Part shown: positions 1-7,858 of the stretch, in pieces
Position numbering within the stretch: position 1 is the first letter of the stretch
Layout: each line of letters starts with the position of its first letter
Assembly: GCF_902652685.1 (NCBI RefSeq)
Contig: NZ_CACRUY010000028.1
Location: forward strand, 1-64,000
From: Mycobacterium sp. Marseille-P9652
GTDB lineage: Bacteria; Actinomycetota; Actinomycetes; Mycobacteriales; Mycobacteriaceae
Direction: 5' to 3'
Length of the DNA stretch: 64,000 bases
Notes under the pieces: generated by a model
The model's input: the letters and a program-made list of their open reading frames with translations, nothing else
Database searches by the model: none
Told to the model about the DNA's origin: nothing
Position numbers and translations under genes: made by a program

Positions 1-101
1 ACGGCTCCAGGCGCGCGCCGAATTTGCTGCGGGGGCGGCGGACGCCCGAGCGGATCGTAGGTGAACGGACCGGTCGAGTACGGATCCGCGGGATTGCTCA
101 C
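1..101 (-). CDS. Proline-rich protein, N-terminal fragment
   Basis: The first 33 codons of a gene leaving the window at its left edge. It begins with GTG at 101-99, preceded at a good distance by AAGGAGG (about 108-114 on the minus strand). The visible residues include a Tyr/Pro-rich stretch ending in PPPPQQ, a composition common at the cytoplasmic N terminus of actinobacterial membrane proteins. That comparison is general; no domain can be named from 33 residues. It diverges from the small gene at 404. Confidence 0.6.
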   Translation of the reverse strand, partial: MSNPADPYSTGPFTYDPLGRPPPPQQIRRAPGA

Positions 102-403
102 GGGCCGCCTCCTTCACGGGATGCTGCCCCGAATGTAGTCCAAGGCAGCGGGTCGGGGTGGAACTTCCACCGCTGCACATAACGGTGTGATGTGCGTCGC
201 ATTCGCGGCGCTTCCGGGACGGGCCAGGGAACCCCGTCTGCCGCCATCATCGCAGCTAGACGGCGTGAGATCGGGCATTCGACGGCGGGTGGGCAATGCC
301 AGCCTACGAATATCGATGTTGCAGTGCTACGTATTACTGTGTTTGTATACGTAGCAGTTGCTGAGGCACCATGCCGCGGCGGTATGCGTGAAGGAGAAGC
401 GCC
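102..403. other. Divergent intergenic region
   Basis: 302 bases between the clipped minus-strand gene and the small plus-strand gene. The right half is clearly lower in GC than its surroundings and carries a perfect 10-bp dyad (325-334 and 347-356). I see no convincing gene here; reading frames through it are shadows with poor codon use. Confidence 0.6.
325..356. promoter_or_regulatory. 10-bp inverted repeat, operator-like
   Basis: TGCTACGTAT (325-334) and ATACGTAGCA (347-356) are exact inverted copies separated by 12 nt in an AT-rich stretch, about 50 bases before the small ORF at 404. Perfect dyads of this size in divergent promoters are typical repressor sites. The cognate regulator is unknown; a cruciform or attenuator hairpin is the alternative. 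Confidence 0.5.
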
Positions 404-640
404 ATGAGAATCTGCCCCACCCACGTGGTCCGCAGGGCGCTCGGCCTGCTGGGCGTCGCGGCGGCCGCCGCGGTGGTGCTGATCGTCAACGACGTCGCGT
501 TGATGACCGCGCGGGCGGTGTGCACGGGTCTCGCCGCGACCAACACCACCAACTACGGCTTCTTCGTCCAGCTCGCCAGGCACGGTCGGTCCTGGAACTT
601 CCGGGAGGGCCTGGGTCATCCCACGCTGGTCGCGGCCTGA
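404..640 (+). CDS. Small secreted or membrane protein, unknown function
   Basis: 78 residues. ATG preceded by GAAGGAGA at a good spacing. A basic N terminus (RICPTHVVRRALG) leads into one hydrophobic helix at about residues 14-37, then a short polar tail. It is either a single-pass membrane protein or a secreted small protein with an uncleaved signal anchor. No family is recognised. The perfect dyad upstream suggests regulated expression, and the next gene has its own promoter, so it is probably monocistronic. Confidence 0.5.
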   Translation: MRICPTHVVRRALGLLGVAAAAAVVLIVNDVALMTARAVCTGLAATNTTNYGFFVQLARHGRSWNFREGLGHPTLVAA

Positions 641-661
641 GGCGGCCGCGCGAGAGCCCTT

Positions 662-686
662 GTTTAGGGCGGACACTCGGGGGTAA
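662..686 (+). promoter_or_regulatory. SigF-type promoter for the membrane protein gene
   Basis: GTTT at 662-665, 15-nt spacer, GGGTAA at 681-686. This matches the mycobacterial SigF pattern (GGTTT, 15-17 nt, GGGTA). The predicted start of transcription is near 693, just before an in-frame GTG at 696, so a leaderless start there is possible. Confidence 0.55.
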
Positions 687-743
687 CCGGCCTTCGTGGG
701 CTCGGTGGCCGGGGCTTGGCCCGAAACATGGCACAGCAGCAGG

Positions 744-1193
744 ATGTTTCGCCTGCTGAGCCTTGGCGGCTACGTCGCGTTCGACGCCCCGAGGGCCGTG
801 ACCGCGCTGGGCGCGGGACTGCTCGTGGCGCTCGCCGCCACGCACGCCTATCTGCTCACCAGCCTGCAGGCGCCGCCCGCCTTCTTCGTCGCCTACGCCG
901 TCGCCGCGATCGCCGGATGCCTGGCCGCCGCGGCGGCGCTCGGGTACGGCCGCAATCGGCTTGCGCCGCAAGCGGGTTGGCTGCTGGGCAGCCTTCTTTC
1001 GATGCTGTTCCTCGCGCTCGACCTCGGCACCCGGGTGGCGAGCGTGCCGGGCCTGACGACGGCGACCGGGCGGTGGGACTTCGCCCCGGCCACCTTCGCC
1101 CTCGCCTTCGCGGGCGCGTTCCTCGCGCTGCACGCGTCGGTGTTGCTCGGCATCAACGTCGCCCACCCGCGACGGCAGCACTGGAACGACTGA
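744..1193 (+). CDS. Four-helix integral membrane protein
   Basis: 149 residues with four hydrophobic segments at roughly 18-38, 45-68, 78-97 and 112-135 and short loops; no catalytic motif is visible. The ATG at 744 is chosen because the hydrophobic, high-GC3 coding pattern begins there, but it lacks a good ribosome site. An in-frame GTG at 696 sits at the predicted start of a SigF-type transcript and could be a leaderless start adding 16 residues. It lies 15 bases before the molybdopterin oxidoreductase gene, so the two are probably cotranscribed, perhaps as membrane partners. Confidence 0.65.
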   Translation: MFRLLSLGGYVAFDAPRAVTALGAGLLVALAATHAYLLTSLQAPPAFFVAYAVAAIAGCLAAAAALGYGRNRLAPQAGWLLGSLLSMLFLALDLGTRVASVPGLTTATGRWDFAPATFALAFAGAFLALHASVLLGINVAHPRRQHWND

Positions 1194-1208
1194 ACGGGCG
1201 CAAGTGAA

Positions 1209-2711
1209 ATGAACCAGGCGGCAACGGTACTCGACTATCCCGCGTGGCTGCGCATCGACCATTGGCTCAACGTCTTGTTCCTGACGTTGCTGCTGCGCAG
1301 CGGCATCGAGATCCTTTCCACCCACCCGAAGCTGTACTGGCGCGACGACAGCAAGCCGGGCACGGAGTGGGCGCGCTTCACCACCAAGACGATGCCGACC
1401 GACCGGCTGTGGGACACCCTGGACGAGGAAGAGGACTACAGCTCGCTGGTCGCGCTGCCCGGCCACAAGAAGCTCGGCATGGGCCGGCACTGGCATTTCA
1501 TCTCGGTGCTGGGCTGGATTCTGGTCGGGCTGTCCTACTACGTGCTGCTCTTCGCCACCGGTCAGTGGCACCGCTATTGGCCCTACTCGTGGTCGATCTT
1601 CCCCCGGGCGCTGGACGACATCATCACCTACATGACGTTCAACCTGCCCCCGCTGCTGCCGGGCGAACCGTTGGACGCGATCCAGAAGCTCACCTACGCC
1701 GGTGTGATCTTCGTGCTCGCACCGTTCCAGATCCTGACCGGCGCCGCGCAGTCGCCGGCGATCGAGGCGCGGTTCGGATGGTTCGTCAGGATGTGGGGCG
1801 GCCGGCAGAGTGCGCGCAGCCTGCACTTCCTCGGGTTGGTCGCGTTTCTGGCGTTCATCGTCGTCCACCTCGCGATGGTGTTCTTCTGGGGCTGGGGACA
1901 ACTCAACGCGTCGATGATCTTCGGCGCGGTCCGCAACATCAATTGGGCGACCGCGTGCTCGTTCGCGATCATCGGCGCGATCGTGGCCGTCCACATCGCG
2001 GCGACGGTGTGGAGCCTGCGCCGGCCGGTGCAGGTGCGGCGCGTGCTCGGCGCGGTCATCACCCGCGCCCGGTTGATCCTGCTGCGGCCGCTGAACTCCC
2101 GGCAGCATTACCCGGAGCGCAAACTGTCGGAGGAGCACCGCGTCAACGGCAAGCCGCCGTGCTCGGCGGAGTACAAGGTGATGGCGGTGCACAACTTCGC
2201 CGACTGGCGGCTGCAGGTCGGCGGCCTGGTCGAACGGCCGGTGACGCTGGACCTCGCGGCGTTGCGCGCGCTGGGGGACCCGCACCGGCAACGGGTGCTG
2301 CACAACTGCGTGCAGGGCTGGTCGAGCGTCGGGGAATGGACGGGGCTGCCCCTGGCCGAGTTGGCCGAGCTGGTGCGGCCGCTTCCCCAGGCGCGCTACG
2401 TGTGCTTCCTGACCATGCAGGACACCGGGCGCGACGAACCCAGCGCGGAGGGGGAGGGGCAGTTCTACGAGGTGATGGACCTCGAGCTCGCGTACAAGCC
2501 GCAAACCATCCTCGCCTACGAGATGAACGGAAAACCGTTGCCCATCAAGCACGGTGCGCCGCTGCGGCTCCGGGTCGAGACCCAGGTCGGCTTCAAGATG
2601 GCCAAGTGGATCAGCCAGATCGAGTTCGTCGACGACCACGCCGGCATCGGCTACGGCCTGGGCGGCTGGCGCGAGGACAACGTGCACTACGACAAGGACG
2701 TGGAGATCTGA
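1209..2711 (+). CDS. Molybdopterin-dependent oxidoreductase with N-terminal membrane cytochrome-like domain
   Basis: 500 residues in two parts. Residues 1-280 carry about five membrane helices with histidines in or near them (e.g. RIDHW near 18, VVHLAM near 221, AVHIAA near 262), resembling a di-haem cytochrome b561/DUF4405 electron carrier. Residues 320-480 match the sulfite-oxidase Mo-cofactor fold; Cys367 in HNCVQGWS is the expected molybdenum ligand. Family knowledge suggests electrons pass between the Mo site and a haem/quinone pool in the membrane; the substrate is not known. The following gene starts 1 base after the stop, so they form an operon. Confidence 0.85.
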   Translation: MNQAATVLDYPAWLRIDHWLNVLFLTLLLRSGIEILSTHPKLYWRDDSKPGTEWARFTTKTMPTDRLWDTLDEEEDYSSLVALPGHKKLGMGRHWHFISVLGWILVGLSYYVLLFATGQWHRYWPYSWSIFPRALDDIITYMTFNLPPLLPGEPLDAIQKLTYAGVIFVLAPFQILTGAAQSPAIEARFGWFVRMWGGRQSARSLHFLGLVAFLAFIVVHLAMVFFWGWGQLNASMIFGAVRNINWATACSFAIIGAIVAVHIAATVWSLRRPVQVRRVLGAVITRARLILLRPLNSRQHYPERKLSEEHRVNGKPPCSAEYKVMAVHNFADWRLQVGGLVERPVTLDLAALRALGDPHRQRVLHNCVQGWSSVGEWTGLPLAELAELVRPLPQARYVCFLTMQDTGRDEPSAEGEGQFYEVMDLELAYKPQTILAYEMNGKPLPIKHGAPLRLRVETQVGFKMAKWISQIEFVDDHAGIGYGLGGWREDNVHYDKDVEI

Positions 2712-2712
2712 C

Positions 2713-3012
2713 ATGGCCGACTCGTTCGGGGTGCGTCCCGAGCTGATCCACCTGGACCCGGTCGCGCGCGGGCGCGTGCGAGAGCAGATCGCCGCCAAGG
2801 GCGGCCACTGCGAATGCTGCGGCGCAACGGAATTCGGTGTCGGGGACGCCCTGTACCTCGGATTCCTCTTCCTGGACGAGGAGCCCGACGCCTACATGAT
2901 CGCACTGACGTGCCACCACCCGGGCTGCGCCAAGCCGCGCACCGGGATCACTCTGCGCGAGAACGAGTTCCTCGACGAAAGCGCTTCGCCCGAGCCGGCC
3001 GGCCGGTCGTGA
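2713..3012 (+). CDS. Small cysteine-rich protein, possible zinc ribbon
   Basis: 99 residues, ATG at 2713 directly after the oxidoreductase stop. CECC near residue 35 and CHHPGC near residue 73 give two cysteine/histidine clusters that could bind zinc or an Fe-S centre. No family name can be assigned. The coupling to the Mo enzyme suggests an accessory or electron-transfer role, which is inference. Its 3' end overlaps the convergent gene ending at 2948 by 65 bases. Confidence 0.65.
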   Translation: MADSFGVRPELIHLDPVARGRVREQIAAKGGHCECCGATEFGVGDALYLGFLFLDEEPDAYMIALTCHHPGCAKPRTGITLRENEFLDESASPEPAGRS

Positions 3013-3322
3013 AGACCGGGTGCGCGAGCCGGAAGCGATCGATCAGCGGTGCCAGCGCGCGCAACTCGTCGCAGAGTTCTCCGAACCTGCGTTCGTCGGC
3101 GTCATCGAGGCGGCCCAGCGCGCTGTAGTGGACCAGGCGCCGCAGCCGCCCCGCGAGAATGGTGCCCCACCGGATGCTGAAGTCGTAGCGCCGACCCTCG
3201 CTGATCGGATCTCGATCATCCTCCCGCGCAAGCTCTTTGAGCGCCTCGACCTGAGCGGTGATGAGTTCGATGTCGTCGTCGGCGTCCACCGCCGCGCGGG
3301 TGTCCTCGTCCGTTGCGCTCAT
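2948..3322 (-). CDS. Conserved hypothetical acidic protein
   Basis: 124 residues. ATG at 3322 has a well-placed GAGGAGA. It begins with an acidic stretch, then a helical, charged middle without membrane segments or signal peptide, and ends in a very basic tail (about 107-121). Not recognised. It starts 12 bases after the lipoprotein gene at 3335 ends, so they are likely cotranscribed. The last 65 bases overlap the convergent gene 2713-3012; the basic tail may partly reflect that overlap. Confidence 0.55.
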   Translation of the reverse strand: MSATDEDTRAAVDADDDIELITAQVEALKELAREDDRDPISEGRRYDFSIRWGTILAGRLRRLVHYSALGRLDDADERRFGELCDELRALAPLIDRFRLAHPVFTTGRPARAKRFRRGTRSRAE

Positions 3323-3334
3323 GACTGTCTCCTC

Positions 3335-4465
3335 TCACAGGTGCGGCTTGGCGACGCCGACGACGTAGGGCACGCCGGCGAGGGTGAGATACACGCGGTG
3401 CGGGCCGACGGCCATCCCCGACACCGGTGCCGACTGCGCCGGCCCGGACAGGCGCCCGCGGTAGTCGACGTCCGTGATCACCGGGATCCGTTGTCCGGGA
3501 AAGCCGGTGAAGCTGTCCGTCTCGAGGACCACCAGCTCGTGGTCGGTGGCCGCATAGATCCGGGTGTCGTCGGTGCCCAGCGCGCGGATCGGCGAGGGAA
3601 GCCAGGCGCTGGCCAGCGTCTCGATCCCGTCGCCGCCGCGGCGGGACTCCACGGCGGTCAGCACGTTGCTGTCGCGGCCGGCGACATAACTGCGGCTCAC
3701 CGCGGTCCCGTCGCCCGCCGAAACCGCGACGTCGATCCCGAGTTCGCCCCGCTCCTCGGGGGGAGACGACGAGCCCTGGTAATGGCGGATTCCCGTCGGT
3801 GCGTAGAGGTGGTAGTCGATTTCGCGGCCGCGGTTGGCGCCGCGGACCGTGGCCGCCGGGTCACCGGTGACCCGGGCAATCGGCAGGGCGCGCAACCCGT
3901 ACTCGTCCACCGGCGTCACCGACGTTCCGTCGGCCGACAGGGCGAGCAGCACACGCAGGCCCGCGTCCTGGGACAGGTACGCCGGTGCCGGCCCGGCATC
4001 GAATTCGCTGACCTGGCGCAGCGTTTCGAGGCTCAGGCCCGCGACCTTGCCGCGCTCGGGCTGGGGCACGAACACGACGCGGTCGTCCTTCTGGCTGATC
4101 TGCAGGTTGCGGCCCACCGACAGGGGCGCGGAGAGCCGGGTGGTGGCGGCGTCGGGGCGGTCCCCGGCGCTGACCTCGGCCACGCGGTGGTCGTCGGTGA
4201 GGGCGACGAGCGCGTGCTGGCGGTACGACCACACCGGCTGGCGCATCGGCTTGTCGACCGGCCACACGACCACCTGCGGCGCGGCTTCGAACGAACTTCC
4301 CGGCGCCGCGCACGCCGCCGCCGCGCCCGCGACGACGGCCGCGCAGAGCGGAGTCAGGCGCCGCGCCCGCCGCGGTCTGCCGCCTTGTCCGGGGCCAGGT
4401 TTGGCGATAGTGACCAGGGGTAGCCGAACGGGGAGCGCGTGAAGGGCCCGGCGCGCCGCCACCAC
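3335..4465 (-). CDS. Lipoprotein, beta-propeller-like, unknown function
   Basis: About 376 residues. A basic segment (RPRRARR) and hydrophobic stretch end in AAAAC, a weak lipobox, so it is probably exported and lipid-anchored. The mature part has short repeated units ending in patterns such as RIYAATDHELVVLE and RVYLTLAGVPYVV, suggesting a YncE-like propeller. The start is unsure: GTG at 4465 is given; an ATG at 4486 has a better ribosome site but its codon overlaps the ATG of the divergent hemerythrin gene. The hemerythrin promoter lies inside this gene's signal-peptide region. Confidence 0.65.
   Translation of the reverse strand: MVAARRALHALPVRLPLVTIAKPGPGQGGRPRRARRLTPLCAAVVAGAAAACAAPGSSFEAAPQVVVWPVDKPMRQPVWSYRQHALVALTDDHRVAEVSAGDRPDAATTRLSAPLSVGRNLQISQKDDRVVFVPQPERGKVAGLSLETLRQVSEFDAGPAPAYLSQDAGLRVLLALSADGTSVTPVDEYGLRALPIARVTGDPAATVRGANRGREIDYHLYAPTGIRHYQGSSSPPEERGELGIDVAVSAGDGTAVSRSYVAGRDSNVLTAVESRRGGDGIETLASAWLPSPIRALGTDDTRIYAATDHELVVLETDSFTGFPGQRIPVITDVDYRGRLSGPAQSAPVSGMAVGPHRVYLTLAGVPYVVGVAKPHL
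4399..4423 (+). promoter_or_regulatory. SigF-type promoter for the hemerythrin gene
   Basis: GGTTT ending at 4402, 15-nt spacer, GGGTAG at 4418-4423; predicted start of transcription near 4430, about 55 bases before the ATG. Among the best matches in the window because the first G of GGTTT is also present. It lies within the 5' coding part of the divergent lipoprotein gene. Confidence 0.6.
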
Positions 4466-4484
4466 GCTAATCGGGAGGAACAAC

Positions 4485-5045
4485 ATGGCCGACACCTCCA
4501 TCATGTCGCCCACCGACGTGGTCGACTTCCTTTGCAGGCAGCACGAGCAGATCAAGTCGGAGTTCGAGCGAACGCTCGCGGCGACGGGCGAGGAGCGCGA
4601 AGCCGCCTTCGTCGACCTGCGGCGGCTGCTCGCCGTGCACGAAACCGTCGAGGAGCAGATCGTCCATCCGCGAACCAAGCGAAAGGTGGCCGACGGCGTC
4701 ACCATCGTCAGCGCGCGGCTGCAGGAGGAGAACGAGGCGAAGAAGATGCTCTGCGAGCTCGAGAAGATGGACGTCAGCGGCGACGGATTCACCCGGAAGC
4801 TCACCGAGCTGCGCGACGCGGTCCTCGAGCACGCCGGACACGAGGAGGCCGAGGAGTTCGCCAAGCTGGGCGAGGAGCTGAGCAACGACGAGCTCGAAAG
4901 GATGGGCCGCGCAGCCAAACTCGCCCAGGCGATCGCGCCCACCCGGCCCCATCCGGGCGTCGAGTCCCGGATGGCGAACGTGGCCGCGGGCCCGTTCGCG
5001 GCGATGCTCGATCGCGCCCGCGACGCAATCACCGGCAAGGGCTGA
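4485..5045 (+). CDS. Hemerythrin HHE-domain protein
   Basis: 186 residues; GGGAGGA precedes the ATG. Histidines and acids fit the four-helix di-iron fold: His20 (RQHEQI), His52/Glu56 (HETVEEQ), His61, His116 and His119 (EHAGHEEAEEF). Such proteins bind oxygen, nitric oxide or peroxide in the cytoplasm. In mycobacteria some hemerythrin-like proteins belong to the SigF regulon and affect peroxide sensitivity, in line with the SigF-type promoter seen here. The C-terminal 60 residues beyond the domain are not assigned. Uracil-DNA glycosylase follows 21 bases later. Confidence 0.9.
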   Translation: MADTSIMSPTDVVDFLCRQHEQIKSEFERTLAATGEEREAAFVDLRRLLAVHETVEEQIVHPRTKRKVADGVTIVSARLQEENEAKKMLCELEKMDVSGDGFTRKLTELRDAVLEHAGHEEAEEFAKLGEELSNDELERMGRAAKLAQAIAPTRPHPGVESRMANVAAGPFAAMLDRARDAITGKG

Positions 5046-5066
5046 GCCGTGAGGGCGGGGTAACCG

Positions 5067-5723
5067 ATGCCGGCAGCCAGAACCGCGGGCGCGGCCGAAT
5101 ACCTGCCGGACGACCGGAGTTTGGAGTCCCTGCGCTCGGCTTCCGGCAGTTGCCGAGGCTGCGGGCTGTTTGAGGACGCGACCCAGACCGTCTTCGGTCA
5201 CGGCGCCACCGGTGCCCCGCTGATGCTGGTGGGGGAGCAACCCGGAGACCAGGAGGACCGGACGGGCCTGCCGTTCGTCGGTCCGGCGGGCCGCCTGCTC
5301 GCCCGTGCCCTCGAGGACGCCGGCATCGATCCGGCGGCGACGTACCAGACCAACGCCGTGAAGCACTTCAAGTTCACGCGCAAGGGCGGCAAACGGCGGA
5401 TACATCAGAAGCCCGGCCGCACCGAGGTGGTGGCCTGCCGGCCGTGGCTGCTCGCCGAGATCGAGGCGGTGCGGCCGCGTGTGATCGTCTGCCTCGGTGC
5501 CACCGCGGCGCAATGCTTGCTGGGAGCCGACTTTCGGGTGTCCGCCCACCGCGGCGAGGGGCTGCGCCTGCCGGCGTCTGCCGCCGACGCGCGGCTCGAC
5601 CCCGAGCCGCTTGTCGTGGCCACGGTGCACCCGTCGGCGGTGCTGCGCGACCGCAGCGACCGCCACGACGAGGCATACAAGTCCTTCGTCGAGGACCTGC
5701 GCGGCGCCAGCGCCCATCTTTGA
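5067..5723 (+). CDS. udgX: UdgX-type uracil-DNA glycosylase
   Basis: 218 residues. Motif 1 is GEQPGDQED (56-64), motif 2 HPS (188-190); Cys29, Cys32, Cys124 and Cys142 fit the 4Fe-4S cluster of family 4-like glycosylases. The diagnostic feature is the inserted loop KRRIH at 109-113: in UdgX this histidine attacks C1' and leaves the enzyme covalently bound to the DNA after uracil removal. It probably acts on deaminated cytosine or misincorporated dUMP. It lies in the same direction as the hemerythrin gene with a 21-base gap, hinting at shared stress expression. Confidence 0.92.
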   Translation: MPAARTAGAAEYLPDDRSLESLRSASGSCRGCGLFEDATQTVFGHGATGAPLMLVGEQPGDQEDRTGLPFVGPAGRLLARALEDAGIDPAATYQTNAVKHFKFTRKGGKRRIHQKPGRTEVVACRPWLLAEIEAVRPRVIVCLGATAAQCLLGADFRVSAHRGEGLRLPASAADARLDPEPLVVATVHPSAVLRDRSDRHDEAYKSFVEDLRGASAHL

Positions 5724-5750
5724 CCAAGCCTTGGTTGGTGATTCGCCGCG

Positions 5751-5812
5751 CGCCGAGCGTGTGCCCACTGCGAAATACCTGCCGAAAACTCGCAGTGAGT
5801 GCACGCTCGGCG
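5751..5812. terminator. Inverted repeat between convergent genes
   Basis: A 23-nt arm at 5751-5773 pairs with 5790-5812 (20 of 23 positions; 16-nt loop). It fills the gap between the glycosylase gene and the convergent TPP-enzyme gene and could terminate both. There is no U-tract. The outer ends read CGCCGAGCGT, the same as in the repeat near 40.9 kb. Confidence 0.55.
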
Positions 5813-5829
5813 GCACGGCTGGTGGTCCG

Positions 5830-7623
5830 TCAACTCTTCCTGTGCGGCAGGAACTCCTGCGCCTTGGTCTTGAGCCCGACCTTGACGAAGCCGACGCTGT
5901 CCTCGTCGCCCGAGAGCACGGCCGTGGTGGCCGCCTTGAACTGATCCCACGTGGCGTGCGGGGGAATCGGGGGCATGTCGGGGTCGGTGTAGATGTCGAG
6001 CACCGTGGGGCGGTCGGCCGACAGCGCGCTGCGCCACGCGTCCCCCAACTCGTCGGGGTCCTTGATGGCCATCGCGTTCAGCCCCAGGCTAGCCGCGAAA
6101 CCCGCGAAGTCCACGTCCGGAAGAGTTTGCGACTCAGCGAATTTCGGCGACCCGGCCATCGCGCGCATCTCCCACGTGACCTGGTTGAGGTCGTTGTTGT
6201 GCAGGATCGCCACGATCAGTCGGGGGTCGCCCCACTTCCGCCAGTAATGCTTGATCGTGATCAGCTCGGCCATGCCGTTCATCTGCATCGCGCCGTCGCC
6301 GACGAAGGCGATGACGGGCCGCCGCGGGTTGCCGAACTTGGCGCCGATCGCGTACGGCACGCCCGGCCCCATCGTGGCGAGGTTGCCGGACAGTGAACCC
6401 CGCATGTTGCCGCGGAACTTCAGTTGGCGCGCATACCAGTTGGCCGACGACCCGGAGTCGGCGGTGACGATGGCATCGTCGGGCAGCATGGGGGAGAGCT
6501 CGAAGAACGGGCGCATCGGGTTGACCGGGTCGGCGCTCACCTTCGCCTCCATGTCCATGGTCTTCCACCAGCGCGCCACGTTGGACTCGATCGTCTCGCG
6601 CCACTTGCGGTCCTCCTTGCGGCGCAGCAGCGGAATCAGCGCGCGCAGCGCCGCCTTCGCGTCGGACACGAGATTGACCTCATACGGGTACCGCATGCCG
6701 ATGAAGCGGCCGTCGATGTCGATCTGGACCGCGCGGCACTGCTCGAACCCGGGCAGGAACTGCGTGTAGGGGAAGCTCGATCCCACCGTGAGCAGCGTGT
6801 CGCAGTCCCGCATCAGCTCGTAGCTGGGCCGGGTCCCGAGCAGGCCGATCGACCCGGTGACCCAAGGCAATTCGTCGCTCAGCACGTCCTTGCCCAGCAG
6901 CGCCTTGGCCGCCCCGGCGCCGAGCAGGTCCGCGACCTCGATCAGCTCGTCGCGCGCGCCGGCGGCACCCTGCCCGACGAGCATGGCGACCTTGCCGCCC
7001 TCGTTGAGCACCTGCGCGGCGTGCTGCACAGCAGCGTCGTCGGGGGCGACCGCCGGCCATTCGATGCCCAGGCTCGAGGGCACCATCTTGAAGGCGTGGG
7101 TGGGCGGCGAGTACTCCAGCTCCTGGACGTCGGACGGAATGATGATCGCCGTCGGCGCGCGCTGGGCGAGGGCCACCCGGATGGCGCGATCCAGCACGTT
7201 CGGCAATTGCTCTGGGACCGTGACCATTTGAATGTAGTCGCTGGCGACGTCCTTGAACAGCGTCAGCAGGTCGACCTCCTGCTGGTAGGACCCGCCCATG
7301 GCGCTGCGGTTCGTCTGCCCGACGATCGCCACCACCGGCACGTGGTCCAGCTTCGCGTCGTAGAGCCCGTTGAGCAGGTGGATGGCGCCGGGGCCCGAGG
7401 TCGCCATGCACACGCCGACGCGGTTCGTGAACTTCGCGTAACCCACCGCCTCGAACGCGCTCATCTCCTCGTGGCGCGACTGGATGAACATCGGCTTGTT
7501 GTCCGCGCGGCCGAAGGCGGCGAGGATCCCGTTGATGCCGTCGCCGGGGAACGCGAAGACGTGCTCGACGCCCCATGCCCGCAACCGCTCGAGCAGGAAG
7601 TCGGAGACCTCTTGTTTGGACAT
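5830..7623 (-). CDS. Thiamine-diphosphate enzyme, pyruvate oxidase/acetolactate synthase-like
   Basis: 597 residues with the three-domain layout of the family: N-terminal Pyr domain with the catalytic Glu in RHEEMSAFEA (near 52), central Rossmann-like domain, and C-terminal PP domain with GDGAMQMNG and a following NN pair (near 435-465) for Mg-ThDP binding. Family members include pyruvate oxidase (PoxB), acetolactate synthase and oxalyl-CoA decarboxylase; PoxB-like is the most natural reading but the substrate is not proven. ATG has TAGGAGG 8 bases upstream. The gene stands alone, convergent with the glycosylase. Confidence 0.82.
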   Translation of the reverse strand: MSKQEVSDFLLERLRAWGVEHVFAFPGDGINGILAAFGRADNKPMFIQSRHEEMSAFEAVGYAKFTNRVGVCMATSGPGAIHLLNGLYDAKLDHVPVVAIVGQTNRSAMGGSYQQEVDLLTLFKDVASDYIQMVTVPEQLPNVLDRAIRVALAQRAPTAIIIPSDVQELEYSPPTHAFKMVPSSLGIEWPAVAPDDAAVQHAAQVLNEGGKVAMLVGQGAAGARDELIEVADLLGAGAAKALLGKDVLSDELPWVTGSIGLLGTRPSYELMRDCDTLLTVGSSFPYTQFLPGFEQCRAVQIDIDGRFIGMRYPYEVNLVSDAKAALRALIPLLRRKEDRKWRETIESNVARWWKTMDMEAKVSADPVNPMRPFFELSPMLPDDAIVTADSGSSANWYARQLKFRGNMRGSLSGNLATMGPGVPYAIGAKFGNPRRPVIAFVGDGAMQMNGMAELITIKHYWRKWGDPRLIVAILHNNDLNQVTWEMRAMAGSPKFAESQTLPDVDFAGFAASLGLNAMAIKDPDELGDAWRSALSADRPTVLDIYTDPDMPPIPPHATWDQFKAATTAVLSGDEDSVGFVKVGLKTKAQEFLPHRKS

Positions 7624-7858
7624 TGGATTTGCCTCCTACGACAGTCCGCGTGATGATCTCGCGTCGGCTGCGATCGGTTCTGGCGCCGCAACGACGGGAG
7701 CCGGGATGATGGGTCGCGGGCGCCGGTGTTTTTTCACCGCGGGCGACGGGTGGCTGTGCGCCGCACTGCCACGCCCCTTCGTCGTACCCCGCAATCGCCG
7801 AAGCTAAGCGCACCGGCCGCGAATTTTCAGGACTTTGTCAGGTGCACCGGCGGCCGCG

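Noticed and set aside
486-2798. 770-residue minus-strand open frame
   Set aside because: It lies opposite the molybdopterin oxidoreductase gene, is composed of Arg/His/Gln-rich low-complexity sequence and has no recognisable motif: a GC-rich shadow frame.
3020-4423. 467-residue plus-strand open frame
   Set aside because: It covers the minus-strand lipoprotein and its small partner, has no motif and an Arg/Gly-rich composition; shadow.
7624-7858. Terminator or promoter in the gap between the TPP enzyme and UDP-glucose dehydrogenase genes
   Set aside because: Only GC-rich direct repeats and a short GGTGCACC palindrome are visible; neither a stem with a U-tract nor a clear promoter.
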